The notes beneath the pieces are model-generated. The model was not told the DNA's origin and ran no database searches. It saw nothing but the letters and a program-made list of their open reading frames with translations. From Deltaproteobacteria bacterium (GTDB lineage: Bacteria > Desulfobacterota > JACPFL01): a stretch of DNA of 34,546 bases. Shown here one piece after another: positions 13,702 through 22,049 of this stretch. Location: positions 1 through 34,546 of the forward strand of contig JACPFL010000090.1 of the NCBI GenBank assembly GCA_016183025.1. The letters run 5' to 3'. Position 1 is the stretch's first letter. Each line of letters starts with the position of its first letter. Made by a program: the position numbers and the translations under genes.

Positions 13702-14916
13702 ATGAGACGCGGGATGATGATTTGCGGCTGTCTCTTCGCCGGGCTCCTCACCGCGGGAGCCGCTCTCGCCGAACCATGCCTCTCTCCCTACGTCAAGCGC
13801 CTGGCGGGCCCGGAGAAGTACCTCTACGTCTCCGCGGTGGACGCCGACGCCAAGGACAACGACTTTCTCGCCGTGATCGATGTGAACCCGGCCTCGGCAA
13901 CGTACGGTCGGGCGCTCACGACAGTGGACCTGGGCTCGGCTGGGAACGAGCCGCACCACATGGGGTTCACCGACGACCGGACCAAGATCTGGATGGGCAC
14001 CCTCCTCTCCAGGCGGCTCTTCATCATCGATGTGGCCGCCGACCCGGCCACGCCCAAGATCGTCAAGACCATCGACGACATCACCGCGCTCACGGGGCTC
14101 CACGGCCCCCACACCTACTACGCGCTTCCGGGGCGGATGCTCCTCACGTTCCTCTCCTCTGCGGACGGCAATCCCCCGGGGGGCATGGCGGAGTTCACCA
14201 ACGACGGGCAACTGATCCGGGTGTTCAAGAACCCGGCCGGGGCGCCCTACGCCTACGACGCGGCCGTGAAGCCGCAAATCAACCGCCTGATCACCTCGAG
14301 CTTCACGCCGCTGCGGAACTACTCGAAGCCGCTCTCCCAGTGGGACATGAAGGACGGCGGCAACACCCTGCTCGTCTGGGACTTCAAGGAGCGGAAGCTC
14401 CTCCAGACCCTCGTCACCGACCCGGTGCCGTTGGAGGTGCGCTGGAGCCTCAAGCCGGGCAAAGCGTACGGCTGGACCAACTCGGCGCTGGGCGACTCCC
14501 TGTGGTTCTTCAGCCGGGGGAAGAACGGCCGCTTCTCCACGAGGAAGGCGGCGGACCTGGGGAAGGGGTGCCTCCCGGCTGACCTCCGTCAGTCGCCGGA
14601 CGACCGTTACCTCTACGTCTCCTGCTTCATGAAGAGCGAGATCCAGGTCTGGGACGTGTCCAAGCCCGACAGGCCGCGCCTCCACGACATCGTGGTGCCG
14701 GGCGTCTCCCCGAACATGATGCACGTGTCAGGGGACGGCAAGCGGATGTACATCACCAACTCGCTCCTCTCGACCATGGACTACGCGCAGAACTTCTGGG
14801 TCCGGCTGACCCACATCGGCCCGGACGGCCGGCTCAAGATGGACCCGTTCTTCAACGTGGACTTCACCAAGTTCCCCACCGGGCCGGCACGGGCCCACGA
14901 CATGCTCCTGAACTGA
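13702..14916 (+). CDS. mtoX: SBP56 selenium-binding protein / methanethiol oxidase type
   Basis: ATG 13702 is 6 bases after AAGGAGGG. The 404-residue protein has a signal peptide (to about residue 24) and then the SBP56 seven-bladed propeller over its whole length: KYLYVSAVDADAKDNDFLAVIDVNP, GNEPHHMGF, HGPHTYYALPGRMLLTFLS, LPLEVRW-like PLEVRWSLKP, ADLRQSPDDRYLYVSCF, SPNMMHVSGDGKRMYITNSL, AHDMLLN at the end. The histidines of NEPHHMG, HGPH and the C-terminal AHD are the copper ligands expected of methanethiol oxidase, which oxidises CH3SH to formaldehyde, H2S and H2O2 in the periplasm. Human SBP56 binds selenium. A SCO1 copper chaperone gene follows directly, as at known mtoX loci. Methanethiol or methylselenol are possible substrates. 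Confidence 0.9.
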   Translation: MRRGMMICGCLFAGLLTAGAALAEPCLSPYVKRLAGPEKYLYVSAVDADAKDNDFLAVIDVNPASATYGRALTTVDLGSAGNEPHHMGFTDDRTKIWMGTLLSRRLFIIDVAADPATPKIVKTIDDITALTGLHGPHTYYALPGRMLLTFLSSADGNPPGGMAEFTNDGQLIRVFKNPAGAPYAYDAAVKPQINRLITSSFTPLRNYSKPLSQWDMKDGGNTLLVWDFKERKLLQTLVTDPVPLEVRWSLKPGKAYGWTNSALGDSLWFFSRGKNGRFSTRKAADLGKGCLPADLRQSPDDRYLYVSCFMKSEIQVWDVSKPDRPRLHDIVVPGVSPNMMHVSGDGKRMYITNSLLSTMDYAQNFWVRLTHIGPDGRLKMDPFFNVDFTKFPTGPARAHDMLLN

Positions 14917-14919
14917 GCC

Positions 14920-15570
14920 GTGACCCCTGGGCGCCGGCTCAGCGTCGGGGTCCTGGCCGGGGTGTGGCTGCTGGCGGCTGCGCCCCGGCTCGCCCACCCC
15001 CACGGACCGGGCGCCTCCCGGCCAGCCGTCCCCGGCAGGCAGGCGCTCTCGTCGAGTCCCAACCTGGGGGTCATCCGTCCCGCCCCTGACTTCACGCTCG
15101 TAGATTTTAAGGGGCGATCGGTCCGCCTGTCAGAGTTCCAGGGACGGGTCGTGCTTCTGGCCTTCATCTACACCTCCTGTCCAGGGGCCTGCCCGCTGCT
15201 CACCCAGCGGATGGCCCTGCTCCAGGCCCGGCTCCGGGAGGCTCGGCTCCTCCCCTCCCGCGTCGGCCTCCTGTCCGTGACCGTTGACCCTGAACGCGAC
15301 AGTGCCGAGACCCTGGCGCGCTACGCCAAAGGGTTCGGCGCCGACTCCGAGGGGTGGCGGTTCCTCAGGGAGAGCCAGGAGCGTCTCAGGCCGGTCCTGA
15401 CCGCCTACGACGAGTGGACCAAGCCGATCCCCGGAGGCGAGATCGACCACCCGGCCCGCCTCTACCTCATCGACCCGCGCGGGCGGATCCGGGAGATCTA
15501 CAGCCTGTCGCTCTTCGACGAGCGCCAGGCTTACTTGGACATCCAGGCCCTTCTCCGGGAGTCTCGGTAA
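14920..15570 (+). CDS. SCO1/SenC copper chaperone
   Basis: GTG 14920 starts 3 bases after the SBP56 stop, so the two are translationally linked. The 216-residue product has an N-terminal signal or anchor (residues 8-22) and the SCO thioredoxin fold: APDFTLVDFKGRSVRLSEFQGRVVLLAFIYTSCPGAC, with copper ligands Cys87 and Cys91 (Cx3C) and His177 (GGEIDHPARLYLIDPRG). SCO1 proteins deliver Cu to the CuA site of cytochrome oxidase or to other copper enzymes. Next to SBP56 it most likely metallates that protein. Confidence 0.9.
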   Translation: MTPGRRLSVGVLAGVWLLAAAPRLAHPHGPGASRPAVPGRQALSSSPNLGVIRPAPDFTLVDFKGRSVRLSEFQGRVVLLAFIYTSCPGACPLLTQRMALLQARLREARLLPSRVGLLSVTVDPERDSAETLARYAKGFGADSEGWRFLRESQERLRPVLTAYDEWTKPIPGGEIDHPARLYLIDPRGRIREIYSLSLFDERQAYLDIQALLRESR

Positions 15571-15657
15571 CGGGTCCCGCGACACCTCGACCTTCGCCAT
15601 CGCCCGCCCTCCCTGTTGGGTTCCGTATCCGGTGATGGGAGACGACAGATGAGCTCG

Positions 15658-15686
15658 TTGACGTTTACTGGATCGGATGCTACGGT
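15658..15686 (+). promoter_or_regulatory. Candidate sigma70 promoter for the molybdenum hydroxylase operon
   Basis: TTGACG (15658-15663) and TACGGT (15681-15686) are separated by 17 bases in the 160-base gap before the FAD-subunit gene at 15732. The -10 is only partly consensus. Confidence 0.35.
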
Positions 15687-15731
15687 GACGATTCGGTCCC
15701 GTTCCCGACTGGCTCGCCTGCAGAGGACCCG

Positions 15732-16601
15732 ATGCGACGCTTTGAGCTGCTCATGCCGACCTCGCTCGACGAGGCCTCCCGTCTGCTGCGGGAGCGGGAG
15801 GGGGACGTCAAGCTGATCGCTGGCGGGGCGTCGCTCCTCATCCTGATGAAGTCCGGGGTCTATCAGCCGTCCTGCCTGGTCAGCCTGCAGCGGATCCCCG
15901 GCCTGGCCGATGTCCACTTCGACCCCGGGGAGGGGCTCCGGATCGGCGCCCTGACCACGCACCGCGTGATCGAACGCTCTCCGGTCGTGCGCGAGCGGCT
16001 GCCGGTGCTCTCGGAGATGGCCCGGATGGTGGCCAACGTGCGCATCCGGAACACCGGGACCATCGGGGGCAACCTCTGCCAGGCCGACAGCCACGCGGAC
16101 CCGCCCCCGCTCCTGCTCGCCCTGGGCGCCCGGGTGCGGGCGAAGGGGGGGAAGGGGACGCGGACGATCCCGCTGGAGGAGTTCCTGCTCGACTACTACC
16201 AGACGGCGCTCCAGCCCGACGAGGTCGTGACGGAGGTGGCGGTCCCGCCGCTGCCTGCCGGCTCCACGGCCGCGTACCTGCGTCACACCGTCCGCTCGGC
16301 CGAGGACTTCCCATGCATCGGAGCGGCGGCGGTGGTGGAGTGGCAGGATGGGATCTGTCGGCAGGTGCGCCTGGTCCTGGGCGGGGTGGCGGCTGTGCCG
16401 CAGCGGGCGCGTCAGGCCGAAGCGCTGGCCCGCGGGCGGAGCCTGACCGAGCCCCTCATCGGGCAGATGGCTGAGGCAGCCGCGGAGGAGGTGGAGCCCA
16501 TCAGTGATTTCTACGGGTCGGCCTGGTACAAGAAACGGATGGCCGGAGTGTTCGCCCGGCGGGTCCTGCTGGTGGCCTGGGCACAGCGGACGGGACGATG
16601 A
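15732..16601 (+). CDS. Molybdenum hydroxylase FAD subunit (CoxM-like)
   Basis: A 289-residue medium subunit. The N-terminal FAD domain shows FELLMPTSLDEASRLLRE, KLIAGGASLLILMKSG, and the twin FAD motif RNTGTIGGNLCQADSHADPPPLLLALGA; the C-terminal CO dehydrogenase flavoprotein domain ends EPISDFYGSAWYKKRMAGVFARR. It passes electrons from the 2Fe-2S clusters to the acceptor. It lacks the extra 4Fe-4S loop of 4-hydroxybenzoyl-CoA reductase. It is the first gene of an M-L-S-G operon; the large-subunit gene starts 37 bases after it. Confidence 0.9.
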   Translation: MRRFELLMPTSLDEASRLLREREGDVKLIAGGASLLILMKSGVYQPSCLVSLQRIPGLADVHFDPGEGLRIGALTTHRVIERSPVVRERLPVLSEMARMVANVRIRNTGTIGGNLCQADSHADPPPLLLALGARVRAKGGKGTRTIPLEEFLLDYYQTALQPDEVVTEVAVPPLPAGSTAAYLRHTVRSAEDFPCIGAAAVVEWQDGICRQVRLVLGGVAAVPQRARQAEALARGRSLTEPLIGQMAEAAAEEVEPISDFYGSAWYKKRMAGVFARRVLLVAWAQRTGR

Positions 16602-16638
16602 GCGACCTGGCCCGGACTGAGACGGAGGGGACGCGAGG

Positions 16639-18972
16639 ATGAGCGGCGAGGGAATGGGGATGGCCCTGGAGATCGTGGGCCAGTCGGTGCCTCGCTCCGA
16701 CGGTCAGGAGAAGGTGGCCGGGCAGGCCCGGTACATGGACGCCATCGACCTGCCCGGGATGCTGGTCGGCCGGGTCCTGCGCTCGACGGTCCCCCACGGC
16801 CGGCTCCGCCGGGTGGACGCCGAGAAGGCGCGCCGGGTCCCGGGGGTGGTGACGGTGGTGACCGGGGAATCCCTGAGGCGGGACGGACGCCTGAACCCCT
16901 ACTACGGCCCGGCCCTATTGGACCAGCCGGTGCTGGCCATCGACAAGGTCCTGTACGTAGGGGACCCGGTGGCCGCCGTGGCTGCGGTGGACGAGGAGTC
17001 CGCGCTGGAGGCCCTGGACCTGATCGAGGTCGAGTACGAGGAGCTCCCCGCGGTGTTCGAGCCCCTGGACGCCATCGCGCCCGGAGCGCCCCTGCTCCAC
17101 GAGGGGGAGCTGAAGCCCGGCGGCCTGTTCGTGGACCTCACCGACGTGCACCCGGTGCCCGGGACCAACATCTGCAACCACTACGTCATGAAGAAAGGGG
17201 ACGGGGAGGCCGGGTTTCGCCACGCGGACATCGTGATCGAGCAGACGTTCAGCATCCCCGAGACCCAGCACTACCCGCTGGAGCCTCACTCGGTCCTGGC
17301 CTGGGTGGACCCGTCGGGCCGGATCGCGCTCTATGCCAACACCCAGCAGCCCTTCATCGTCCGCGCGCAGCTCGCCGACATCTTCCAGGTCCCCCCCTCC
17401 CACATCCGGATCATGGTCCCCTACCTGGGCGGGGCCTACGGCGCCAAGTGCTATCCCAAGGCCGAGCCCATCGCCACGGTCCTGGCGTGGTTCGCCCGCC
17501 GGCCGGTGAAGCTGACGTTCACCCGGGAGGAGGTCTTCCTGACCATCACCAAGCATGCCACGGTGGTGAAGATGAAGTCGGGGGCCATGCGTGACGGCAC
17601 GCTGGTGGCCCGCAAGGTGGAGTGCTACCTGGGGACCGGCGCCTACGCGGAGATCGGCCCCCGGGTGTCGAAGAAGATGGGGACCAACGGCGCGGGCCCC
17701 TACCGGATCCCGCACGTGCAGATGGACGCCTACTGCATCATCTACACGAACAAGCCGCCGGCCGGCGCCTTCCGGGGCTACGGCCTCCCTCAGGTCACCT
17801 GGGCCTTCGAGCAGCAGATGGACACCCTGGCCCGGGAGCTGCGGATCGACCCGGTGGAGATCCGGCTGAAGAACCTGTTCGTGGACGGCGACACCTTCTG
17901 GTACGGCGAGCGGCTGAACGCCCTCGGGCTCCGGGAGTGCCTGTTGAAGGCCGCCGCGGCCATCCGCTGGGGGGAGCCGAGCCAGGCGCTTCCGGGGAAG
18001 CGGCGGGGCAAGGGGCTCGCCATCATGCTCAAGACCCTCACCCACGGCGCCTCGATCGCGTTCGTCAAGGTGGATGACGACGGCACGGCCAAGGTTCTGA
18101 CCAGCACCGTGGAGATGGGCCAGGGGTCCGACACCGTGCTGGCGCAGATCGCGGCCGAGGAGCTCGGGCTGCCCGTCGAGCGGGTCTCCATGGCGCACCC
18201 CGACACCGACTTCACGCCGTTCGACGACAAGACGTCGGGGAGTCGCTCTACCGTGGCCATGGGGAAGGCCGTGCTCCTGGCGGCCCGGGAGGCGCGGGAA
18301 CGCCTGCTCGAGCTGGCCGCCGAACAGCTCGAGGCCTCGGTGCACGACCTGGAGGTCCGCCGCGGGCAGGTCCGCGTCCGCGGCACGGACCGGGCCCTCG
18401 ACGTGGCGCAGGTGGTCCGCGCCCACTTCCGGTCCAAGGGCGGGACGATCATGGGCCGCGGGGAATTCCACACGAAGCTCGCCCGGGAGGAGTTCTGGTT
18501 CGCCGCGGCCGGGGCGGCCGAGGTGGAGGTGGACCCGGAGACCGGCGAGGTGAGGGTCCTGAAGTACGTCGGGGCCTGCGACGTGGGCAAGGCGATCAAC
18601 CCCCACCTCTGCCAGCAGCAGGTGCTGGGCGGAGCAGTGATGGGGCTGGGCCAGACCTTCTCGGAGGAGATGGTGTACGACCACGGCCAGCTCCTGAACC
18701 CCTCCCTCATCAACTACAAGCTCCCGGCCTTCCGGGACCTGCCCGCCCAGCTCGAGGTCATCCTGCTGGAGACCCCGTACAGCGAGGGGCCGTTCGGGGC
18801 CAAGGGGGTGGGGGAGTCGGCGGTCCCGCCGGTGGCCGCCGCCATCGGCAACGCCCTCGTCGACGCCATCGGGGTGCGCCTGTACGAACTGCCCATCACG
18901 GCCGAGAAGGTGCTGAAGGCCCTGGAGGAGGCAGGCGGTGCGGGGCCGGTCGGCGCGGGGGGGGCACGGTGA
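16639..18972 (+). CDS. Molybdenum hydroxylase large (MoCo) subunit, xanthine dehydrogenase/CoxL family
   Basis: A complete 777-residue molybdopterin subunit. QSVPRSDGQEKVAGQARYMDAIDLPGMLVG marks the start of the small hammerhead domain; the Mo-binding domains follow with PYLGGAYGAKCYPKAEP, the active-site loop GAFRGYGLPQ, TSTVEMGQGSDTVLAQ and the catalytic base GAKGVGESAVPP. The loop GAFRGYG differs from the AYxCSFR of form I CO dehydrogenase, which has the S-Cys bridging Cu. It is therefore an aerobic-type hydroxylase of the xanthine/aldehyde class acting on an unknown heterocycle, aldehyde or CoA thioester, not a proven CO oxidiser. Its last codons overlap the small-subunit start (GTGA). 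Confidence 0.9.
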   Translation: MSGEGMGMALEIVGQSVPRSDGQEKVAGQARYMDAIDLPGMLVGRVLRSTVPHGRLRRVDAEKARRVPGVVTVVTGESLRRDGRLNPYYGPALLDQPVLAIDKVLYVGDPVAAVAAVDEESALEALDLIEVEYEELPAVFEPLDAIAPGAPLLHEGELKPGGLFVDLTDVHPVPGTNICNHYVMKKGDGEAGFRHADIVIEQTFSIPETQHYPLEPHSVLAWVDPSGRIALYANTQQPFIVRAQLADIFQVPPSHIRIMVPYLGGAYGAKCYPKAEPIATVLAWFARRPVKLTFTREEVFLTITKHATVVKMKSGAMRDGTLVARKVECYLGTGAYAEIGPRVSKKMGTNGAGPYRIPHVQMDAYCIIYTNKPPAGAFRGYGLPQVTWAFEQQMDTLARELRIDPVEIRLKNLFVDGDTFWYGERLNALGLRECLLKAAAAIRWGEPSQALPGKRRGKGLAIMLKTLTHGASIAFVKVDDDGTAKVLTSTVEMGQGSDTVLAQIAAEELGLPVERVSMAHPDTDFTPFDDKTSGSRSTVAMGKAVLLAAREARERLLELAAEQLEASVHDLEVRRGQVRVRGTDRALDVAQVVRAHFRSKGGTIMGRGEFHTKLAREEFWFAAAGAAEVEVDPETGEVRVLKYVGACDVGKAINPHLCQQQVLGGAVMGLGQTFSEEMVYDHGQLLNPSLINYKLPAFRDLPAQLEVILLETPYSEGPFGAKGVGESAVPPVAAAIGNALVDAIGVRLYELPITAEKVLKALEEAGGAGPVGAGGAR

Positions 18973-19442
18973 CCCCGATCGAGCTCTCCCTGACGGTCAA
19001 CGGCGAGCGCCGCGCCCTGACCGTCCCGCCTCAGCGGCTGCTCCTGGAGATGCTGCAGCGGGACCTCCACCTGACCGGCACGAAGGAGGGGTGCGGGGTC
19101 GGGGTCTGCGGGGCGTGCACGGTGCTCATGGACGGCCGCCCGGTCAGCGCCTGCCTGGTGCTGGCCGCGCACGCGGACGGCCACGAGGTCACGACCATCG
19201 AGGGGCTCGGCCGGGACGGGCAGCGCCACCCCGTGCAGGCGGCGTTCCTGGAGTGGAGCGCCTTCCAGTGCGGCTACTGCACCCCGGGGATGATCCTGGC
19301 GGCCACGGCGCTGCTGCAGGAGCACCCGGCGCCCTCCGAGGAGGAGATCCGGGAGTACATGTCGGGGAACATCTGCCGGTGCACCGGCTACATGGACATC
19401 ATCAGGGCCATCCAGTCCTGCACAGGAGGAGCCAAACGATGA
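18969..19442 (+). CDS. Molybdenum hydroxylase 2Fe-2S subunit (CoxS-like)
   Basis: GTG 18969 overlaps the large-subunit stop by 4 bases. The 157-residue protein has the N-terminal plant-type ferredoxin cluster (GCGVGVCGACTVLMDGRPVSAC) and the C-terminal four-helix cluster (QCGYCTPGMILAA ... NICRCTGYMDIIRAI). All eight cluster cysteines are present. It transfers electrons from the Mo centre to FAD. Confidence 0.93.
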   Translation: MTPIELSLTVNGERRALTVPPQRLLLEMLQRDLHLTGTKEGCGVGVCGACTVLMDGRPVSACLVLAAHADGHEVTTIEGLGRDGQRHPVQAAFLEWSAFQCGYCTPGMILAATALLQEHPAPSEEEIREYMSGNICRCTGYMDIIRAIQSCTGGAKR

Positions 19443-19891
19443 TCTTCGAGGACACGTTCACGGTGAAGGCCCCCATCCAGAAGATCTGGGGGTTCCTGCT
19501 CGACCCCCAGAAGATGGCCTCCTGCATCCCGGGGGCCGAGAAGATCGACGTCATCGACGAGCGCAACTATCACGTGGTGGCAGGGGCCAAGGTCTCCTTT
19601 CTCAGCGTGAGCTTCGCCATGAAGGTGACCGTGACCGAGATGCAGCCGCCCACCCGGCTCGTCTCGGTGGGCGAGGGGATGGACCAGAAGCTGAAGGACC
19701 GGGTCAAGCTGACCACCGAGCTGAACCTGCGCGAGGTGGGCCCGCAGGAGACCGAGGTGAGCTACAAGATCGACATGGCGGTGTTCGGGAAGCTCGCCTC
19801 CATCGGGTTCAGCGTCATCAAGGGGAAGGCCAAGCGGATGGCCGGCGAGTTCACGAACACCATCAAGACCCGCCTGGAGGCCGAGGCCTAG
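19439..19891 (+). CDS. CoxG-like SRPBCC protein
   Basis: ATG 19439 overlaps the small-subunit stop (ATGA), with AGGAGG just upstream. The 150-residue START-like (SRPBCC) protein shows the CoxG pattern: FTVKAPIQKIWGFLLDPQKMASCIPGAEKI, KVSFLSVSFAMKVTVTEM, and a C-terminal FGKLASIGFSVIKGKAKRMAGEF helix. CoxG proteins accompany Mo hydroxylases and are thought to recruit the enzyme to the membrane or carry its hydrophobic electron acceptor. This supports respiratory-chain coupling of the hydroxylase. Confidence 0.88.
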   Translation: MIFEDTFTVKAPIQKIWGFLLDPQKMASCIPGAEKIDVIDERNYHVVAGAKVSFLSVSFAMKVTVTEMQPPTRLVSVGEGMDQKLKDRVKLTTELNLREVGPQETEVSYKIDMAVFGKLASIGFSVIKGKAKRMAGEFTNTIKTRLEAEA

Positions 19892-19910
19892 TCCTCTCCC
19901 GCCCTTCCTC

Positions 19911-20942
19911 ATGAAGGCCGTCATCCTCCGCGCCCACGGGGGGGCTGACCAGCTCCGATACGAGGAGGTCGATCCCCCCCGCATCGGCCCCGACCAGGTC
20001 CTGGTGCGGGTGCGGGCCGTCTCCGTGAACCGGACGCTGGACATCGAGGTCCGGGAGCGCGGGGCCGGGTTCGGCGTGAAGCTGCCGCACATCACCGGGG
20101 CCGATCCGGTCGGCGAGGTGGCGGCTGTGGGCGCCTCGGTGCGCGGGGTCCGCGAGGGGGACCGGGTGGCCGCGTACCCCTTTCTCACGTGTCAGGCCTG
20201 CGAGTGCTGCACGCGGGGAGAGGAGAACGCCTGCGTGGCCCTGCGGGTCATCGGCGTCCATGCCTGGGGCGGCTACGCGGAGTACGTGGCCCTGCCCGAA
20301 CGGAACGTGCTGCCGCTGCCCGCCGGGCTCCCGTTCGAGGAGGCCGCCGCGGTGCCGCTCTCGTACTCCGTCGCCTGGCACCTGCTCACGGCCCGGGGCA
20401 GGGTGAAGCCCGGTGAGACGGTCCTGGTGCTCGCGGCCGGCAGTGGCCTGGGGATCGCGGGGATTCAGATCGCGAAGCTCTGCGGGGCCCGGGTCATCGC
20501 CGCCGCCGGGACCGACGAGAAGCTCACGCGGGCCAAGGCCCTGGGCGCGGACGCCGGAGTCAACTACGCCCGGGAGGGCTGGAGCCAGGACGTCCGCCGC
20601 CTGACCGGCGACCGGGGGGTGGACCTCGTGTACGAGAACGTCGGGGCGGCGACCTGGAGCCAGAGCCTGGCCTGCCTGGCCCGGCAGGGGCGGGTGGTCA
20701 CCTGCGGGACCCACGGCGGCAACCTCGCCGAGATTGACATCCGGAGCCTCTACCGCCACCAGATCTCCCTGCTCTTCTCCGCGGGCAGCACCCGCGCGGA
20801 GGCTGAAGAGGTGCTGCGTCAGGTGGGCGCGGGGAAACTCCGGGCGGTGGTGGACCGGGTCTTCCCCCTGGCCCAGGCGCCAGCCGCCCAGCAACACGTT
20901 CTGGACCGCAGGAACTTCGGGAAGGTCATCCTCACGCCCTGA
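19911..20942 (+). CDS. Medium-chain dehydrogenase/quinone oxidoreductase-type protein
   Basis: A 343-residue MDR protein with an N-terminal GroES-like domain and a Rossmann domain (VLVLAAGSGLGIAGIQIAKLCGARVIA). The structural-zinc motif is complete (CQACECCTRGEENAC). The catalytic-zinc Cys of alcohol dehydrogenases is absent: the position reads SVNRTLDIEV, as in quinone oxidoreductases and enoyl reductases. It therefore is probably an NAD(P)H-dependent reductase or dehydrogenase without a catalytic zinc; substrate unknown. It starts 19 bases after coxG, likely in the same transcript. Confidence 0.85.
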   Translation: MKAVILRAHGGADQLRYEEVDPPRIGPDQVLVRVRAVSVNRTLDIEVRERGAGFGVKLPHITGADPVGEVAAVGASVRGVREGDRVAAYPFLTCQACECCTRGEENACVALRVIGVHAWGGYAEYVALPERNVLPLPAGLPFEEAAAVPLSYSVAWHLLTARGRVKPGETVLVLAAGSGLGIAGIQIAKLCGARVIAAAGTDEKLTRAKALGADAGVNYAREGWSQDVRRLTGDRGVDLVYENVGAATWSQSLACLARQGRVVTCGTHGGNLAEIDIRSLYRHQISLLFSAGSTRAEAEEVLRQVGAGKLRAVVDRVFPLAQAPAAQQHVLDRRNFGKVILTP

Positions 20943-21083
20943 TGTCTTGCCGCCGCGCGGGCCCGAACGCCTTGCTTTAGCACGGGTGGAGCCGGTAGAA
21001 TGAAACGAAACCTCAAGGGGTCACGCCGGGTTGCCGAGAAGGACAAGGATCGGGTCTCCTCTCGCGCAGCAAAGGGGGCGGGC

Positions 21084-22037
21084 ATGGACGCCAGGGTGAT
21101 GAGGCATCTGCTCCGCCAGATGCTCCTCATCCGCCGCTTCGAGGAGAAGGCCGCCGAGATGTACGCGCTGGGGAAGATCGGCGGCTTTCTCCACCTGTAC
21201 ATCGGCCAGGAGGCCGTGGCTGCGGGGGCCATGTCGGCCATCCGAGAGGACGACTACGCCATCTCCCACTACCGCGAGCACGGCCACTGCCTGGCGAAGG
21301 GAACCGATCCCCAGCGGATCATGGCCGAGCTCTTCGGCCGCCATGGCGGGCTGTCCAAGGGGAAGGGCGGCTCGATGCACCTGTTCGACCGGGCCCACAA
21401 CTTCCTCGGGGGGCATGCCATCGTCGGGGGCCACATCCCCATCGCCACCGGCGTGGGGTTTGCCATCAAGTACGAGGGGAAGGACCAGGTCGTCCTCTGC
21501 TTCTTCGGCGACGGCGCTGTCAACCAGGGTGTCTTGCACGAGTCGTTCAACCTGGCCATGCTCTGGAAGCTCCCCGTGATCTACATCTGCGAGAACAACT
21601 GGTACGCGATGGGCACCCCGCTGGAGAAGGCCTCCGCGGTGCAGGACCTGTACAAGAAGGCTGCCGCCTACGAGATGCCCGGCGAGCCCGTGGACGGGAT
21701 GGATGTCCTGGCCGTGCGGGAGTGCGTCGGGCGGGCCGTGGCCCGGGCGCGGGGGGAGAGCCTCCCCACCTTCATCGAAGCCCGGACGTACCGCTACCGC
21801 GGCCACTCCATGCGCGACCCGAGCGCGGCCATCTACCGCACCCGCGAGGAGGTCGAGGAGCAGAAGAAGCGCGACCCCATCGTCCGGTTCCAGCAGTGCC
21901 TGATGGAGCAGGGGGCCCTGGACGAGGACGAGTGGCGGAAGATGGATAAAGAGGTCACTGACGTCGTGGATGAGGCGGTCGCCTACGCCGACGCGAGCCC
22001 GGAGCCGCCGCTGGGAGTCCTCTACGAGGACGTCTGA
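21084..22037 (+). CDS. pdhA: Pyruvate (2-oxoacid) dehydrogenase E1 alpha
   Basis: A ThDP-dependent E1 alpha chain, 317 residues from ATG 21084 (MDARVMRHLLRQMLLIRRFEEK, the usual family start, with AGGGGG upstream); ATG 21000 would add 28 charged residues. Key features: YALGKIGGFLHLYIGQEAVAAGA, YREHGHCLAKG, GKGGSMHLFD, the ThDP/Mg motif GDGAVNQGVLHESFNLAMLWKLPVIYICENN, and the phospho-loop-like RYRGHSMRDPS. These features favour pyruvate over branched-chain acids; acetoin dehydrogenase is the main alternative. Confidence 0.9.
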   Translation: MDARVMRHLLRQMLLIRRFEEKAAEMYALGKIGGFLHLYIGQEAVAAGAMSAIREDDYAISHYREHGHCLAKGTDPQRIMAELFGRHGGLSKGKGGSMHLFDRAHNFLGGHAIVGGHIPIATGVGFAIKYEGKDQVVLCFFGDGAVNQGVLHESFNLAMLWKLPVIYICENNWYAMGTPLEKASAVQDLYKKAAAYEMPGEPVDGMDVLAVRECVGRAVARARGESLPTFIEARTYRYRGHSMRDPSAAIYRTREEVEEQKKRDPIVRFQQCLMEQGALDEDEWRKMDKEVTDVVDEAVAYADASPEPPLGVLYEDV

Positions 22038-22049
22038 GGAGGGGTGGCG

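Noticed and set aside
16639-18972. Form I CO dehydrogenase CoxL
   Set aside because: The active-site loop is GAFRGYG, not AYxCSFR, and gene order is M-L-S.
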